DNA of 64,000 nucleotides from Epiperipatus broadwayi (lineage: Eukaryota; Onychophora; Udeonychophora; Euonychophora; Peripatidae): positions 246,001-310,000 of the forward strand of contig JAQFVV010006642.1 of NCBI GenBank assembly GCA_028023455.1. Reading direction: 5' to 3'. The stretch's first letter is position 1. The number at the start of each line of letters is the position of its first letter. The notes below the pieces were generated by a model. The model worked only from the letters and a program-made list of their open reading frames with translations. It was not told the origin of the DNA and ran no database searches. Of this stretch, positions 48,851 through 60,905 are shown piece by piece. A program made the position numbers and the translations under genes.

Positions 48851-50144
48851 CATTGTCCAGTTCTTTACTTCTTAATATCATAAGTTATATGACATTAAAA
48901 ATAGTAGCTGAGTCTGAATGCTTGTCCTTGTAAAGAGTAACAATGGAGCCTTATATGATTTAATGAAGTAAAGCATGGATTAACACATTACTAGAGTGAA
49001 TCTCTGGACTGTAAAGTCTTGGATTAATTCCATTTCTAAAAATTCTGGTACTTGAAATGTCTTACGAACTTTCAAGAAATAAAGCCATTCAATATTTATT
49101 TATTTATTTGGCCTGCGTCATTTAGTAAAATAAATTGTTAGACGCTAGAGGATAAGATCCTTGAATTAGTGCTGGCATTTGTGGCCTCTGATGGTTTTTT
49201 AATTCCCAAATAATAAATCCACTTATACTCTGCACGGTTTAGTGAACTAGTAAAGTATCAGACTCCAGAGTATAAGATTCCAGAATCAATTACAGTATTG
49301 TCTGTCCTGGCACCCACACCTCTTATAAAATTCAACTATTTGTTTATTTTTAATAGACTTAAAAAGTAATGGTTTCTCCTTCAAAATTTTGTCTATTATA
49401 TTCAACACTCAAAATGTCACATAACCTTCTAAGAAATAGATTTAAATTACTTAGTTGACATATATGTTGATCTCTTCAATGACTATTGCAGAATGATTTT
49501 TAAACAGCAATCATTTATAAAATCCATAACACCTACAATTCCCTTCATAAATAACTGACTTAAATGTCGTTTTCTTAGAAACCAGAAGTTTAGGAGATTT
49601 AATATTTCTGGTTATCGAGAAACTAACAATTTGGCAGTTCTCTTGGCTTTGTAAAATTAATATCTATTACCTATTAACTACTCTTTTTGAGATAAGTTAT
49701 CATTTCTGTAGTGCACATTCTTAAAAATATAATGATAGCGATTTGATAAATGTTTTCATTATTTTGTTTAATCATTCTATACATGTAAATAGCATATGTT
49801 AAAGAAATGTCCTTGTTATATACAACTCATTAAGTATTTTTTTTAATTCAAAATCAATTTTTAATTAAAATTTAAGATAACTTCTGTTATCTCATGACTT
49901 ATTCAACAACATTATCGACTAAATGTATGTTAACTCATATGCCATCAGAAGAGTTATTTTCATCCTTTTCCAGATCCATCTATTGCTCTGTATCATCTCG
50001 TCTCTATTGATTTCTTAAACTAGCTCTAGAACAGGCTGTAAATAACTGCTCATTTTACTCAGTGCTTTTTGCAGAAGTCATTAAAATTGTATAAATCACT
50101 CATTATAACGCATGCAACAATTTACTAAAAATATGTATGTCAGT
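48851..50144. other. Non-coding stretch with old SINE-like pieces
   Basis: Segments near 48960-49070 and 49225-49330 (GTAAAGTATCAGACTCC, then AAGATTCCAGAATCAATTA) have a decayed tRNA-SINE flavour. No gene. Confidence 0.35.
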
Positions 50145-50235
50145 TAAAAGCCTTGTAGTCAATCAGTAGAAAGTCTGTCTAAACTATACCCTTTGATCTG
50201 GGTTTGAATCCAAGCCTTGGTTTGCCAGATGTTTT
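50145..50235 (+). repeat. tRNA-derived SINE-like fragment
   Basis: A-box-like TAGTCAATCAGTAGAAAGTC and a clear B-box-like GGGTTTGAATCCAAG (from 50199) at tRNA-like spacing. Confidence 0.5.
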
Positions 50236-50654
50236 TCCAGATAAATAGCCCATAATAGTCAACCGAGAAAATAACCCAATTTTAGCCAGAAAGTGGGTAG
50301 ATAAACATTCTTATCTAAAAAATAGAAAAGAAAGACATTATTGCTCAAATCTTAATAATTTGGTTTTTTTTTCTCTTACTTTCTATAATAGATGCCTACA
50401 CGGTTGAGGGCAACAGTAGAGTTACAGGCACTATAGCTTAAGATCCATAAAGACATCTAATTTTTATCACTTTTGCCCCTTAAACAAAGCCATTATGAGG
50501 GGCTGTTAATAATTCTTTTCATGAATTAGAATATTTAAAATTGTTTTATCTATCTTAAAACGTATATGTTAAAAATATATGTTATTAACTAATTTTTTGT
50601 AACTTTTTTAAAAATATAAATCTCAGAATTATATATTTTATATAATTTTTTTAT
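50236..50654. other. AT-rich non-coding stretch
   Basis: Nothing recognised. Confidence 0.4.
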
Positions 50655-50898
50655 ATAATATTAATATCATTTTAATTCTTTATTATTTTTACAGTGCTTT
50701 TTATAACACACTATTGATGGTTTCAATTACCCCAGAAATCTTCTTCAGAACTTCTCACTATTGATGGTTTCGATGATCGAAACCATCAATAGTGAGAAGT
50801 TCTGAAGAAGATTGCTGGGACAATCAAAACCGTCAATAGTGGATTATAAATAGCATTGCAAAAATAACATAAGAACTAAAATGATATTAATATTATAT
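50655..50898. repeat. Palindrome of Penelope-type terminal sequence
   Basis: Perfect inverted arms of 38 bp (50737-50774 and 50776-50813) around a single base, continuing imperfectly to about 50655 and 50898. Each arm includes TTCTGAAGAAGATT, a short hairpin and AATC/AATT followed by A-rich ACC, a decayed version of the CTGA.GA..stem..GAAAC signature of Penelope-like termini. No coding. Probably a head-to-head pair of 3' ends. Confidence 0.7.
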
Positions 50899-53010
50899 GG
50901 ATTTGGCAATGTAATAAGAAATATAAAGTTATAATACTTCATAAAGAAGATAAATAATCTTTTTGTACTAATAAACTGTATATGTTAATTAATATAAGTA
51001 TGCTCCAAGTCTCCTGTTTTCTAATGATGCATATATTTTTTTTTGTGAATGAATTTTATCCAGGAGTAAATTAATCCAAACAATTTGAAAATATTTTAAA
51101 TCAAAAATAAAACATCAAACATTTCATTTCAAGAGAATATTAACAAAATATTATAAAAAAAACCAGTAGAGATTCTAACCAGAAAAGGAATCATTAATGA
51201 TTAAGTTTTCCAATTCTGCCACATTGCAGCCATGGATTTGATTGCCATCAATTATTTGGATTATGGTTTGTGTTTAACTGCAGCTACATAAAGTAATGGT
51301 TGTTAGTTGCCCTGAATTTATTGATGAGAATCCATTAAGAAGATTCGAATCTAGCTTGTTTACTGTTGGATCTAGAAAAATTTATTTGCGACCTCTTGAA
51401 AAGTTTACTTTTGTGCAACAATTTTCCAATTGTTGAAAGATATGTTTGATTGAACATCTAGAATATATAGTTTGATTATAAATCAGTCTGAAATGGTGAA
51501 ATCATATTTTGAGTTGCACTTAGAAGTAATTTATTTATAAAAAAATTGATTAATTTAGGAGATTTCTGCCAAATTAAATATTTTCATGGATAGTTAATTT
51601 AATAAATAATAGAAATTAAAAGATTATATCCATGTAAATGAAGAATAATTTTATCATTTTGATGATACTTAAGGTAAGTTTCCCAATTAATCTCTAATAA
51701 CTCTTTGTTTTGGAGTTAGGAGGTCCTCTTTTAATTTGAACCCAAATTGTTATAATGATTTAAACTCAGACAGCTATTTTTGTAGATATGAGAATGCAGA
51801 AGATTAATACCTTCCTTAAAATTCTGCAAATAATGATTAATTTTCTCCCAAAGAACTATTTATATAAAATTAAATATTTTAATGAGTATTTAATTTGATA
51901 AAGAATGGAAATTAAGATATTATATCTATGTAAACCAAGATAATGTTATCTTTTTATGTTGCCAGGTAACCATCAATTACTAATTGACAGTCTTGAGGAT
52001 AATCAAGTTTTCTCTACTTGCTTATGTAATAGCTCTTTTGTCTTGGGTTTAAATGAACTATATATATATATATATTCCATATTTATTGTTACAAGGGGAT
52101 CACCTTGACAACAGTTTGAAATTGTTGATTGTATTGATATTCGGATTGTCTAAGTGTTTACTGGTTTTAATGATATATACGTGTGTGTGTGTGCGAATAT
52201 GAACAGTTATTGGAAAAAATAATTATTTACATGATAAATTTCTTGATGGAAAGTATATGTTAATAACATTACAACTGGTATGTGATATTTAACCTGTTTA
52301 CAAATTCTTAGACTTTTGCGAGAGCAAACACTAGGGTAATATTAATCATAAATCTTTCAATTAATCGTAATTAGTAGTTTAGTCCAATCAAGTTAAGCAT
52401 TAACACTGAAGTATGCAAAGTACGCTTTATAGAAACATTGGAAATTATTTCATCAGTTACATACATACTCTACTTTTTTTCTTCAAAGAAATTGCTTTGA
52501 TTTTTTTTATATATCAGATAGTATATGTATAGGGCATTAGAGTCAAATTTTGAAATCTGATTTTGTAGGCCTTTTTTCTTTTAAAATGTTTCTTTTCTAA
52601 TTCATTTTTTAAAAAAACAACTCTCTAATTGAGATTTTTTTGAGTGATAACTGATATCTAAGAAATATATTTTTTGTTTTGAAAATTAACTTAAACGCAG
52701 CCATTTTGATTTCAAATCATGAACTATCAAAGTTTTCACCATTAAAATTGTAACTTTTAAACTTATTTATATATATAATCCAGAGTTTATAAAAAAAGTT
52801 AGAGCACCAGAACTGACAGAACTACCATATGATCCTTGAATCTTGAGTTCCAAAATCTGCCACTTTATTACTGCACCAAACTATATAGAACCATTCATTA
52901 TTTAATCCTAGTAAAATGTTTACTTGTTGTTAATTTTAAGTCCAGAAGCATTAGAGAATGAGTTAATAATTTGGTATAACTGGAACAGGTATTTCTTGAA
53001 TGGAAGGGTA
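50899..53010. other. AT-rich non-coding stretch
   Basis: Short (TA)n run near 52061-52074 and (GT)n near 52181-52192. No gene. Confidence 0.45.
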
Positions 53011-53860
53011 ACTAGAACGTCATCCATATACGCTATGGTTCTAATATACCTATTTAGACCAGGAACATAGACACCAGGTAGTTGATCCTCAATATTTTTG
53101 ATGAGAGGATTGATGTAAAAAGAAGGGCACTGAGAGGTGATTCTTGGGAGATCAATGATGTAGGGCTGAATCCTTTGGTGATGGTCCCATTCATTGAGAT
53201 ATGAATCTCTCTACTGAGGAGAAGATTCTCTAGAATTTGTAATATCTCAGATGGTATATCAATATCTGTGAGTATTCCTAGCAATACTTGAGTGTTGACA
53301 GAGTCAAATGCATCTGATATATCTAGTTGTACAGCTATGGGTCTAGATTGCCTGTGAGACCTGATATAGTCGAGTAGAATCTTAGACTCACCCATAGCTG
53401 TAAGAGCAGATGATCCTTTTTTGTGTATTGCGATGATGCTAAATGATTGAGAATTATTGGTTGAATTTTGTCTTTTATGACACCCTCCATTATCTTGATA
53501 AAGAGAGGGGTCATAGAGATGGGACAAATGTTGGCAATTTGAGTAGGATCCCGATTCTTCTTTATGAAGGGTACCAGTGCAATAGGATACAGGTTCTTAA
53601 TTTTTTTTCTTAGGCCAGGTGGTTAATCATTCCCATCATTATGAGGACTGAGAAATTGCTATGGTGATCTAGAAGAAACTTTGGGATTCATGCAGCTCTG
53701 TGTGCATGTGATTTGAAAGAGATGACAGTTTTTGTTTCAGGTCTTTTTCAGTTATTCCATGCTTTGCTGCTGTACAACAATCATCAATGGCACCATGTTG
53801 AAATAAAGGGCATGATTGAAGAGAATTTTTGAAATGGAGTCTGATTAACTCAAGCATGTG
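53011..53860 (-). pseudogene. LINE reverse transcriptase fragment
   Basis: Minus-strand frames, joined across breaks, give in order LYPIALVPFIKKNRDPTQIAN (around 53540-53600), ICPISMTPLFIKIMEGVIKD, KGSSALTAMGESKILLDY, AVQLDISDAFDSVN (motif A with both Asp, about 53290-53340), GFSPTSLISQESPLSALLF (motif B region) and AYMDDVLVTLPFK at about 53005-53035 (motif C). That is the fingers-palm series of a non-LTR reverse transcriptase. At least two frame breaks and a stop make it non-functional. The longest open piece is 157 codons (53054-53527). Same family as the remnant at 1-1960. The clade is not determined. Confidence 0.8.
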
Positions 53861-53902
53861 ATATCCTGTGATTTTTACCTATAACTCTCAGTACCATCTT
53901 AT

Positions 53903-54135
53903 ATTGCTGATTCACCTGATCACACGCATATTCGTAATTTGTGCTAAACCAGCACTCATTAAAGTATGGAGATTGGTTATCTTAATATAAAGCTGAGTAT
54001 TAATTGTATATATGTGTGGAGATGGTAATCTGAACCAACTGATGAGTGCTGGTTTAGCAGGAATTACGTATATTGGTAATTATTTATCTTTTCAACATGT
54101 GTGTGATCAGGTGAATCAGCAATATAAGATGATAG
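53903..54135. mobile_element. Inverted pair of hammerhead-like repeats
   Basis: Segments of about 53903-53975 (minus) and 54030-54135 (plus) are inverted copies, sharing GAGTGCTGGTTTAGCA, AATTACG.ATAT and GATCAGGTGAATCAGCAATA. The ribozyme-proximal ends face each other across about 55 bp. Confidence 0.65.
54024..54080 (+). ncRNA. Hammerhead ribozyme-like motif D (degenerate)
   Basis: CCAA, CTGATGA, stem II GTGCTGGTTTAGCAG (10.1-11.1 lost), GAAT in place of GAAA, a short stem III, then TTGG closing stem I. Same layout as motifs A-C, core damaged. The minus-strand partner near 53930-53970 has lost the CTGATGA start as well. Confidence 0.55.
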
Positions 54136-55447
54136 TAGGTCATGTGAAAGTCTGAGTTCAAATCTCACATATATTACATATATAAATGAAGGTGTAAGCC
54201 TGTACAATGTATTAAAATAGATTATGCAGAATATGCACATGCAAACACACACTCGATTTGATTTAAACACGCATTTTAATTCTTCTTCACATTAATGCTT
54301 TTCGTATTTTTTTTTTTTTTGTTAAAATTGTTATTTTTTAATGTAGATTTTAAAATATGTTTTTGATTTAATAACCTAATTAATTTAATGATCAAACGAT
54401 TATAATTCTTCATGTGGCAGCTCTAATACCACAATACCGAAAAGAAGTTTATTTTTATTGGCAAAATGTAACTTTAGGAGTTAGAATCGTAATTGTTGGA
54501 AATAAGCTAAGCAGAAACAGAAAATGATTTCCATTTGGATAAAAGTAGTTTTTTCTGATCATCAGGTAATGACGACTCTGGTAGCTTACGTTTTTTTCTG
54601 TAAAATAATTTTCAACTAATCATTAATACTCTGGTACGAGAACTAGTTGAAGAATCTTTAGAAGGTTTGCAGTACCTCTGACAGTGGAAGTACCTAAGTG
54701 ATCTTTTTTAAGATGAAAAGCTTGTCCAATCTTTTTCGTTTGGAAGAACGCTTTTTTTTAACTATCCAAAGATCATTTAGCAAATGCCAGTCATTTGTTA
54801 TCACTTTGGCTGCATATGTTGACATGGCATTTATAGTTTTTGGAATTAAAGCTAAAGAGCCCCAAATGACATTTAGTTCAGTTTTCAGCAAGTTACCAAT
54901 TAAACCAAGAACGTTTACAGACAGCCACCAGCAATTGATATTCAATGGTTTGACACAGTTAGTTCAATATTTCTTCAGTTAAAAAAAGGCACATGTCTTT
55001 ATTGTTCAGAAGTTCGTAAGAGAACACCAGGCCTGTAGAATCGATTTAGGAACTTCCCTATCCAAAATCGGAAGCTCTATCAACTACTGGGTATTTCTTC
55101 AGTTAATATTTTTAAAATTGTGTATGCAAAATAAAGAAGTTTTTTTAAATAAAAAATTATTGCACTTTGCATGTTGAAATAGTCTCCAGCTTTCAAAATT
55201 TGTTGACTGCACAATCCAAGTTCGAACCCATGAAATAAAAAGTGCTTTTACTCATTTGAATTATCTTACTATTTAAAATGTTTTTAAACATCAATAATTT
55301 TTTATTGAGTTGGTTGTAATGATCATGATGTGACGTGGTATTTTAAATGTAAGTGAATATTTCAACTTCAATAATAAATTCACATACTTTTGTAAATATA
55401 TAGATTTAAAACAGATGTTTTTTTTTAAAAAAAAAAAGTATAAACAT
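54136..55447. other. Non-coding stretch
   Basis: Two overlapping frames at 54694-54982 (94 codons plus, 83 codons minus) are unrecognised and mutually exclusive. No gene supported. Confidence 0.4.
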
Positions 55448-57364
55448 TTATTTTTTACTACAAAAACAAAACTTTTTTTGATCTTTTACTCTGATGCATT
55501 GTGATTGGTCGCCATATCTATCAGTTCTACGTATTTCGCCCATTAATTTCATTTCTTGATTTTTTTCATCAATTCTCACCGTGGCTTCAAACTCAGCACT
55601 ACTTGGCCTAGCAATTATCGTTACAGTAACATCTTTGATGCTGTTTGTTTCATTACCAAGCATCACGTCTTCAACAATTCCATTGCCTTTGATTTTAATA
55701 TATTTTAAAAGGTCCGAATTCGCCGAACTAAACCAAGCTTATTTTATCAAATCAAGGGTAAGTTGTTTACAAAGGTGCCGATAATTAAGAGTGAAGTTAT
55801 TAATAGAGTCAATAATAAAATAGGAAATATTAACTACAAGTGGATCTCTAATATCCATGCTGCTTTTTGTTTGACAGGTACACCAGTGAGGCAGAATATT
55901 GGCACTTTCACAAGTTCTATTCTCAGGTATATTTTGAAACAAACTTATACTTCTTGATGGTTCTACTACTATGTCAGATTTAATTTTACTCCAGTGAAAA
56001 ATATCTTGAAGGGTTGCATAAATATCAAACGGTGTCGTCAGCTTGTTTGAGTTTTTTTTTACAACTTTTATTAAATGACTATGCATGCTGTGAAATTGTA
56101 ATGGGAAAATGAGAAAAGCCATTGGTAATCTTTCTTCTAATCTTCCTAGATAAGTGTTACGGAAATTTCCAAACCTCATTCCATGGTCATTCATTAATAT
56201 GAGCATAGTATTGTTGAGTAAATCTTCATCTAGAAGAGTTTTTAAAAATGTTTTTAACACTTTATCTAAGCTGGCTAAGTTTTCCAAGACGTCGTGAGTT
56301 AAACTTGTTAAAAAGGTAAAGGAAAATGACAATTCATCATGAAACACTCGGCTGAAATCATAAAGCCATTCTAATATTAAACTACCGTGGTATCTATGGC
56401 CAGCACAGACGTACTCACTTTCAGGTGTCAGCTCAGATTCTTTCAGAGCTAAGTAAAAGGGTCTCAAATAATGATCAGTAGGTTGATTAAAAAACCCAAG
56501 CATTTCAAAATTAAATAAAGATATACTTGGAGAATCTTCTGCGAACAAAGTGTGGTAGCCACGTTTAGAAAACTCTTTCCAAATGATTGGAATATGGTCA
56601 AAAGATTGACTAGAATTTCATGGAAGTTCTGAAACAAATTTTCCAGAAAGCATAGGAACTAAATTAACAAAAGTATTATCACCCACTTTATTGTATCCTT
56701 TTAATTCGATGGCTTTCATTTGAGATTGTAGAAAATGATAACTTTGAGGGCAATACCTTATGAAGTTGAGTCTTGACACAGAGTCAATTCCTAAAATCAT
56801 CACGCTTAATGGTTTGGATCCAGAAGTAAAATATGAATGAGTGGAAGTTATATTTTTGATTATAAAAGGATAAAAATCCTGATAGATTTTTTCATCATCA
56901 TAAAAACATTCTATTTTAACAAATTCATGCTTTGCAGTGATATTGTTATAAAATATAATGTCTTCGCCATATTTGAATTTATTATCGGTTCTTCCTTCCT
57001 CTGAGCGATAGATGGGTGTATATACACAATACTCTAAATCCTTGTAATATTTTTTTAGAATCTGGAAATCAATAGTTAGCGTATATAGATTTATTTTCTT
57101 GACCAGAGATGGGCGTTTATTGCAGTCAATAATATTGGGAGGATGAAGATAACTGCTAAATGAAAAGGTGAAAGGATCGAAATCCTGAATTTTGCAACCA
57201 GGTGTGTAAATAAGATAACCCGTTGGTTGGTGATGTGGAATATTTTTTCTGCTAACATGTTTTAGAAATAAAAAATCAGAAGTAAAAAATAAGATATTCA
57301 AAATGTTCAGAACAACAAATACCAATATCCAAGTAGACTTACTCCATTTCACCCGTGTTACCAT
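55448..57364 (-). pseudogene. DUF229 paralogue with two in-frame nonsense codons
   Basis: Alignable end to end with the intact gene at 36569-38548: N-terminal hydrophobic anchor, GCKIQDFDP, LGIDSVSRLNF, KGYNKVGDNTF, FAEDSP, LTHD, NDHGMRFGNF, EERLPMA, LPHWCTC and a C-terminal TVTIIARPSSAEFEATVR domain. All pieces lie in one frame (639 codons counting the stops). Codon TGA at 56618-56620 replaces the Trp of ELDWND, and TAA at 55739-55741 precedes the AWF segment. There are no frameshifts. The catalytic-looking residues remain. A T-rich tract and AAG seven bases before the ATG may be a splice acceptor. Best read as a recently dead duplicate. Base-call errors or readthrough are the alternatives. 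Confidence 0.85.
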
Positions 57365-58514
57365 AACAACCTTAATAATGATAAAAAAAGAAAATTAATT
57401 GTCACAAACACTTTAAAAAATTATTGAAATAAAAAATTACTTATATATATATATATAAATACAAACTTTTCCTAGGTTAGTATTATATGTTAATTAGATT
57501 AACAACTCAACACTGGTTTATTGATTGCGTGAAATACTCTTAATCCAAAACACAAGATGGAATATTTGAAAAGATAAGAACGAACCAAATTATCCTTCTA
57601 TCTATATTCACTTACATAGGCCAACACATCATATTTAAAATTTACAATCTATTAACCAGTAATATTTGATTTAAAAAATTAATCAATATCTTTTGTCATA
57701 ACTGATGTTATCAGCTGTATTTTATCATATACAGCAGAACGATTTCGAATTAAACATTATACCAACTTGATATTGAAGTGGGAACATAATTTTAATGGTA
57801 ATTTAATAAAACCTCTCTTTATATTGGATTAATGTTATTGGATAAAACAGAGCTCTTAATCAAATTCATAATATAAATACTTTTGTTTTTTAATAATATT
57901 TAAATATGTTAATAATTAAATATTCACAACAAATACATTATTGACATTGAATAACATAAACGTCTCTTATTCCAACTACAAAAATTTATAATCTTTTAAT
58001 CTGCAATCTGTAGTATATTCAGTTGCTGTGTGTGAGTCACCGAGAAGTTACTCCAGCTATCAAGTAATAAAAATAAATAATATGAAGGTTCTTACAACCT
58101 TTTAAGTCTCTAAGACTCTCTTTTCAGTGGGACACTGCATTAAAATTTTGACTTGTCTGTTAGAAGTATCCTGTTGCCTTTTTCCTGGACTCTTATAGCC
58201 CCATTGGCTGCTTTAGCTTTTCAGCTGGAAATATTACGTTGCCTTCTTTCTTGTTTGTTGAACTTAGTTTGACAGACTGATTTAGATTTTGAGGAGATTT
58301 ATGTATTATTCTCTAAAGTATATATTTAATTAATAATTTTTTTAAATTTCAAAGATTATCTTTACTTTTAAAAAATCCATTTATGGATGTAATTAAGTTT
58401 TTTCTTTATAAGATAAAATTTCTGACTTAAATTCTCTAAGGAATTTTTTAATTTCACAGATAAAATTTATTTTAGTATTTTAAACATATATATCTTTTAA
58501 AGCAATATATATAT
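57365..58514. other. AT-rich non-coding stretch upstream of the DUF229 pseudogene
   Basis: A (TA)n run near 57439-57456. It probably contained the promoter and 5' UTR of the dead gene. Nothing identifiable. Confidence 0.4.
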
Positions 58515-60905
58515 TGTAACGATATATAAATATGTCGTTACATTAAATTAAAATAAAAACTTAAAAGTTCGCAAATAAAAGTAAAAAACTAAACGCTAAA
58601 ATTAAAATGTTTGTTAAACGTATATACATTCACACAGAGGCCAAACTTTAAAAATATTTTTTTAAAAAAAACAAAAAACAAATAAGTATTTGAACGTACT
58701 TTTTTATAAAAAAGTACAAGATTTAAAAATAAAAACAGGTATTAATAAATGTAATCTGTAAATGGAAATGATTGTTTATAAATTGTTTGAAAAGCAAGCT
58801 AGCCTAGGGCTCTTGTATAATTAAAATGATCTGATGAAAGATAGATAAGAAAATAAAGAGAAATTAGCTTGACCAATGGAAGCACTAAGCCTTGGCTCGG
58901 ACCCTAATGAAAGTGATGGATTAGTGACGTTTTGTTGATTGAATCCGTGTGGATAATATAAAAAGGGAAATACAGTTTTTTCTGACAGTTCCAGTTCCAG
59001 CATTTTGTGTTTGAGAGATGGGGTAGGAAGCACATACCACACTCTCTATAAAAAAAAATGAATGAAAAGACTGTGATACCTTGAACCAGCTATTGCCATC
59101 TCCAGAACATTATCTTCCAATGGAGGCGTTGTGAGAATTAAAAGCAGAAACCTGGACTCTTCTACCGTAAGCTATATGGACATGAACTCTAAATTTAAAA
59201 ATAATTAAGAACTTTCGTTCAAGATTATGAACTTCTATCTGACTTTTTTAAGTTTAAAATCAAATTAATAATGTTTAATTTTATATGTTTTCCGATTGAT
59301 AAAAATCATTTCCATTTTTTTTTCTTATTGTATAAATTATTTATTGTTTAAATTTTAAATGATGATATTTAGGTTGGGTATAGACATTGGATAGATTTGT
59401 TAGCGGTTGATTATGTTGAAGTTTTCACATTTGATTAGAAAATATAGATCAACGATGTTAATGCAGGCATCTTACAATGAATGCCATGGGGCCTTGTGTA
59501 TTCCCTTTTGCAATTGACGTTATTGATGATTTTGTATTTTGATCGATTGTGTTTAATTTGGACGTTTTTGACCGTAGAATCTGTGCAGCCGATCTATACT
59601 CAACATTTTAAAAACAAATTTATAAAAATAATCAGTGTGAATGTATTTAAATGTTAAATTTAAGTCGGGCGTAAATGGCTATATAAATTTGTAAAGTTAT
59701 ATTAGGGGAGGGTAATCTTAGGTTATTTGTTTCATTGTTAAATTGGGTCAATGGATTGGATATATTGATGTAGTTAGTAGATGTAGTCGGAGATTCGCTA
59801 CTGGCAGAATCGTTTATATATACGCTGCACTCACCCGTTTGCCTATGAAAGGAATTATAAGACGGAGAACGCAGTTTCTTTCTATGGAGTTTTTTTTTTT
59901 TGTTCTTCTCGTTAGATAGATGTAATATTCCTATCTGATGAGAGTCAATGTCTTCTCTTAATCTTTTTGGTGCTGCCATATTCTGTATTACATTGAATAC
60001 ATCGATATATCAGATGAATTGATGCCAGTTTGACTGCGAATTTTAGCCTAAGGTTAAATAGGAATAGAATATTTTATTTTCAAATGCAAATCTATGTAGT
60101 CTATTCATACTCGACCCTAAATAAAAATGCATTAAATTTCAGTTGTTTATAGACACTTGCATGGATTGGTTAACGGTGAATTGTGTTTCGGGTTTTCATA
60201 TTTGATCAAAATATATAGACATTCGATAAATAATGATACCTTACGGGGAGTATCTAAAATGTATTTATTCGGATGTCTTTTAAGTTATTGGTGACAATGC
60301 AAGTATCTTATGCTGAATACTAGAGGGTTTCTTGTATTTCCCTATGCAATTGTCAGTAATCAATAATTTTGTGTTTTGATCATTTATGTTTATTTTGAAA
60401 TGTTTTTGACCGTTGAAATCTATGTAACTGATCTATAGCAACATATTAAAACAAGCTTTTATAATCCCATCTATACGAACTTAATTAAAATGTAAACTTA
60501 TAATATAATGTAAATTAAAATCTAAGGTAAAGTTAAAAATAATGTTAAATGTTAAAATGTAAAACTAATACTAAAACAATTTTCAATCTTATATATATAT
60601 ATATGTGCATAAATAAATATATATATATATATGTGCATAAATAAATATTTATGTGTTAATTTCTGGCAGTGGCTTTTATTCTTTTATATTTAAGATATAA
60701 AATTTATATTTTATTATCTCTGCTACTCCACTGAGCTAGTGACTTGGGCTAATGATCTGAATATTTAAATAAAGTGGAATCTTAACAGCGCGTATCTGCC
60801 TACTCTATAATTTTTTCTAGGTTTAAATGCCTAGATGGCGCCTTGTAGAGCAGATATCGTAGTTTGCGGTTAGATTCGATCTTCACTTTCATTTTGATCA
60901 TTATA
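58515..60905 (+). mobile_element. Solo LTR related to elements 1 and 2
   Basis: The reverse complement is collinear with the LTRs at 7103, 15082 and 17367 (for example the primer-proximal block at 60720-60895 and the block at 59640-60110). Begins TGTAACGA with an 8-bp terminal hairpin (58515-58542), ends CATTATA. (TA)n on both sides. No interior or second LTR, so it is a recombination product. An internal TA-rich unit is duplicated at 60594-60650. Confidence 0.85.
59647..59979 (-). CDS. 110-codon ORF antisense within the solo LTR
   Basis: Begins MAAPKRLREDIDSHQIG, has a Lys-rich stretch (EKNKKKKLHRKK at about 24-35), then a Ser/Thr/Asn-rich C-terminal half (SASSESPTTSTNYINISNP). The collinear DNA in the other LTRs shows the same wording but is broken by frameshifts and stops, for example 18253-18590. 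It runs opposite to the LTR's own direction of transcription. I do not recognise it. It may be a chance frame or the last intact copy of an accessory ORF. Confidence 0.3.
   Translation of the reverse strand: MAAPKRLREDIDSHQIGILHLSNEKNKKKKLHRKKLRSPSYNSFHRQTGECSVYINDSASSESPTTSTNYINISNPLTQFNNETNNLRLPSPNITLQIYIAIYARLKFNI

Noticed and set aside
54694-54982. 94-codon plus and 83-codon minus frames
   Set aside because: They overlap each other and neither has a recognisable motif, splice sites or relatives in the window.
55015-55085. Possible tRNA-like sequence on the minus strand
   Set aside because: Some D-arm and anticodon-arm wording but no convincing B box or acceptor stem.
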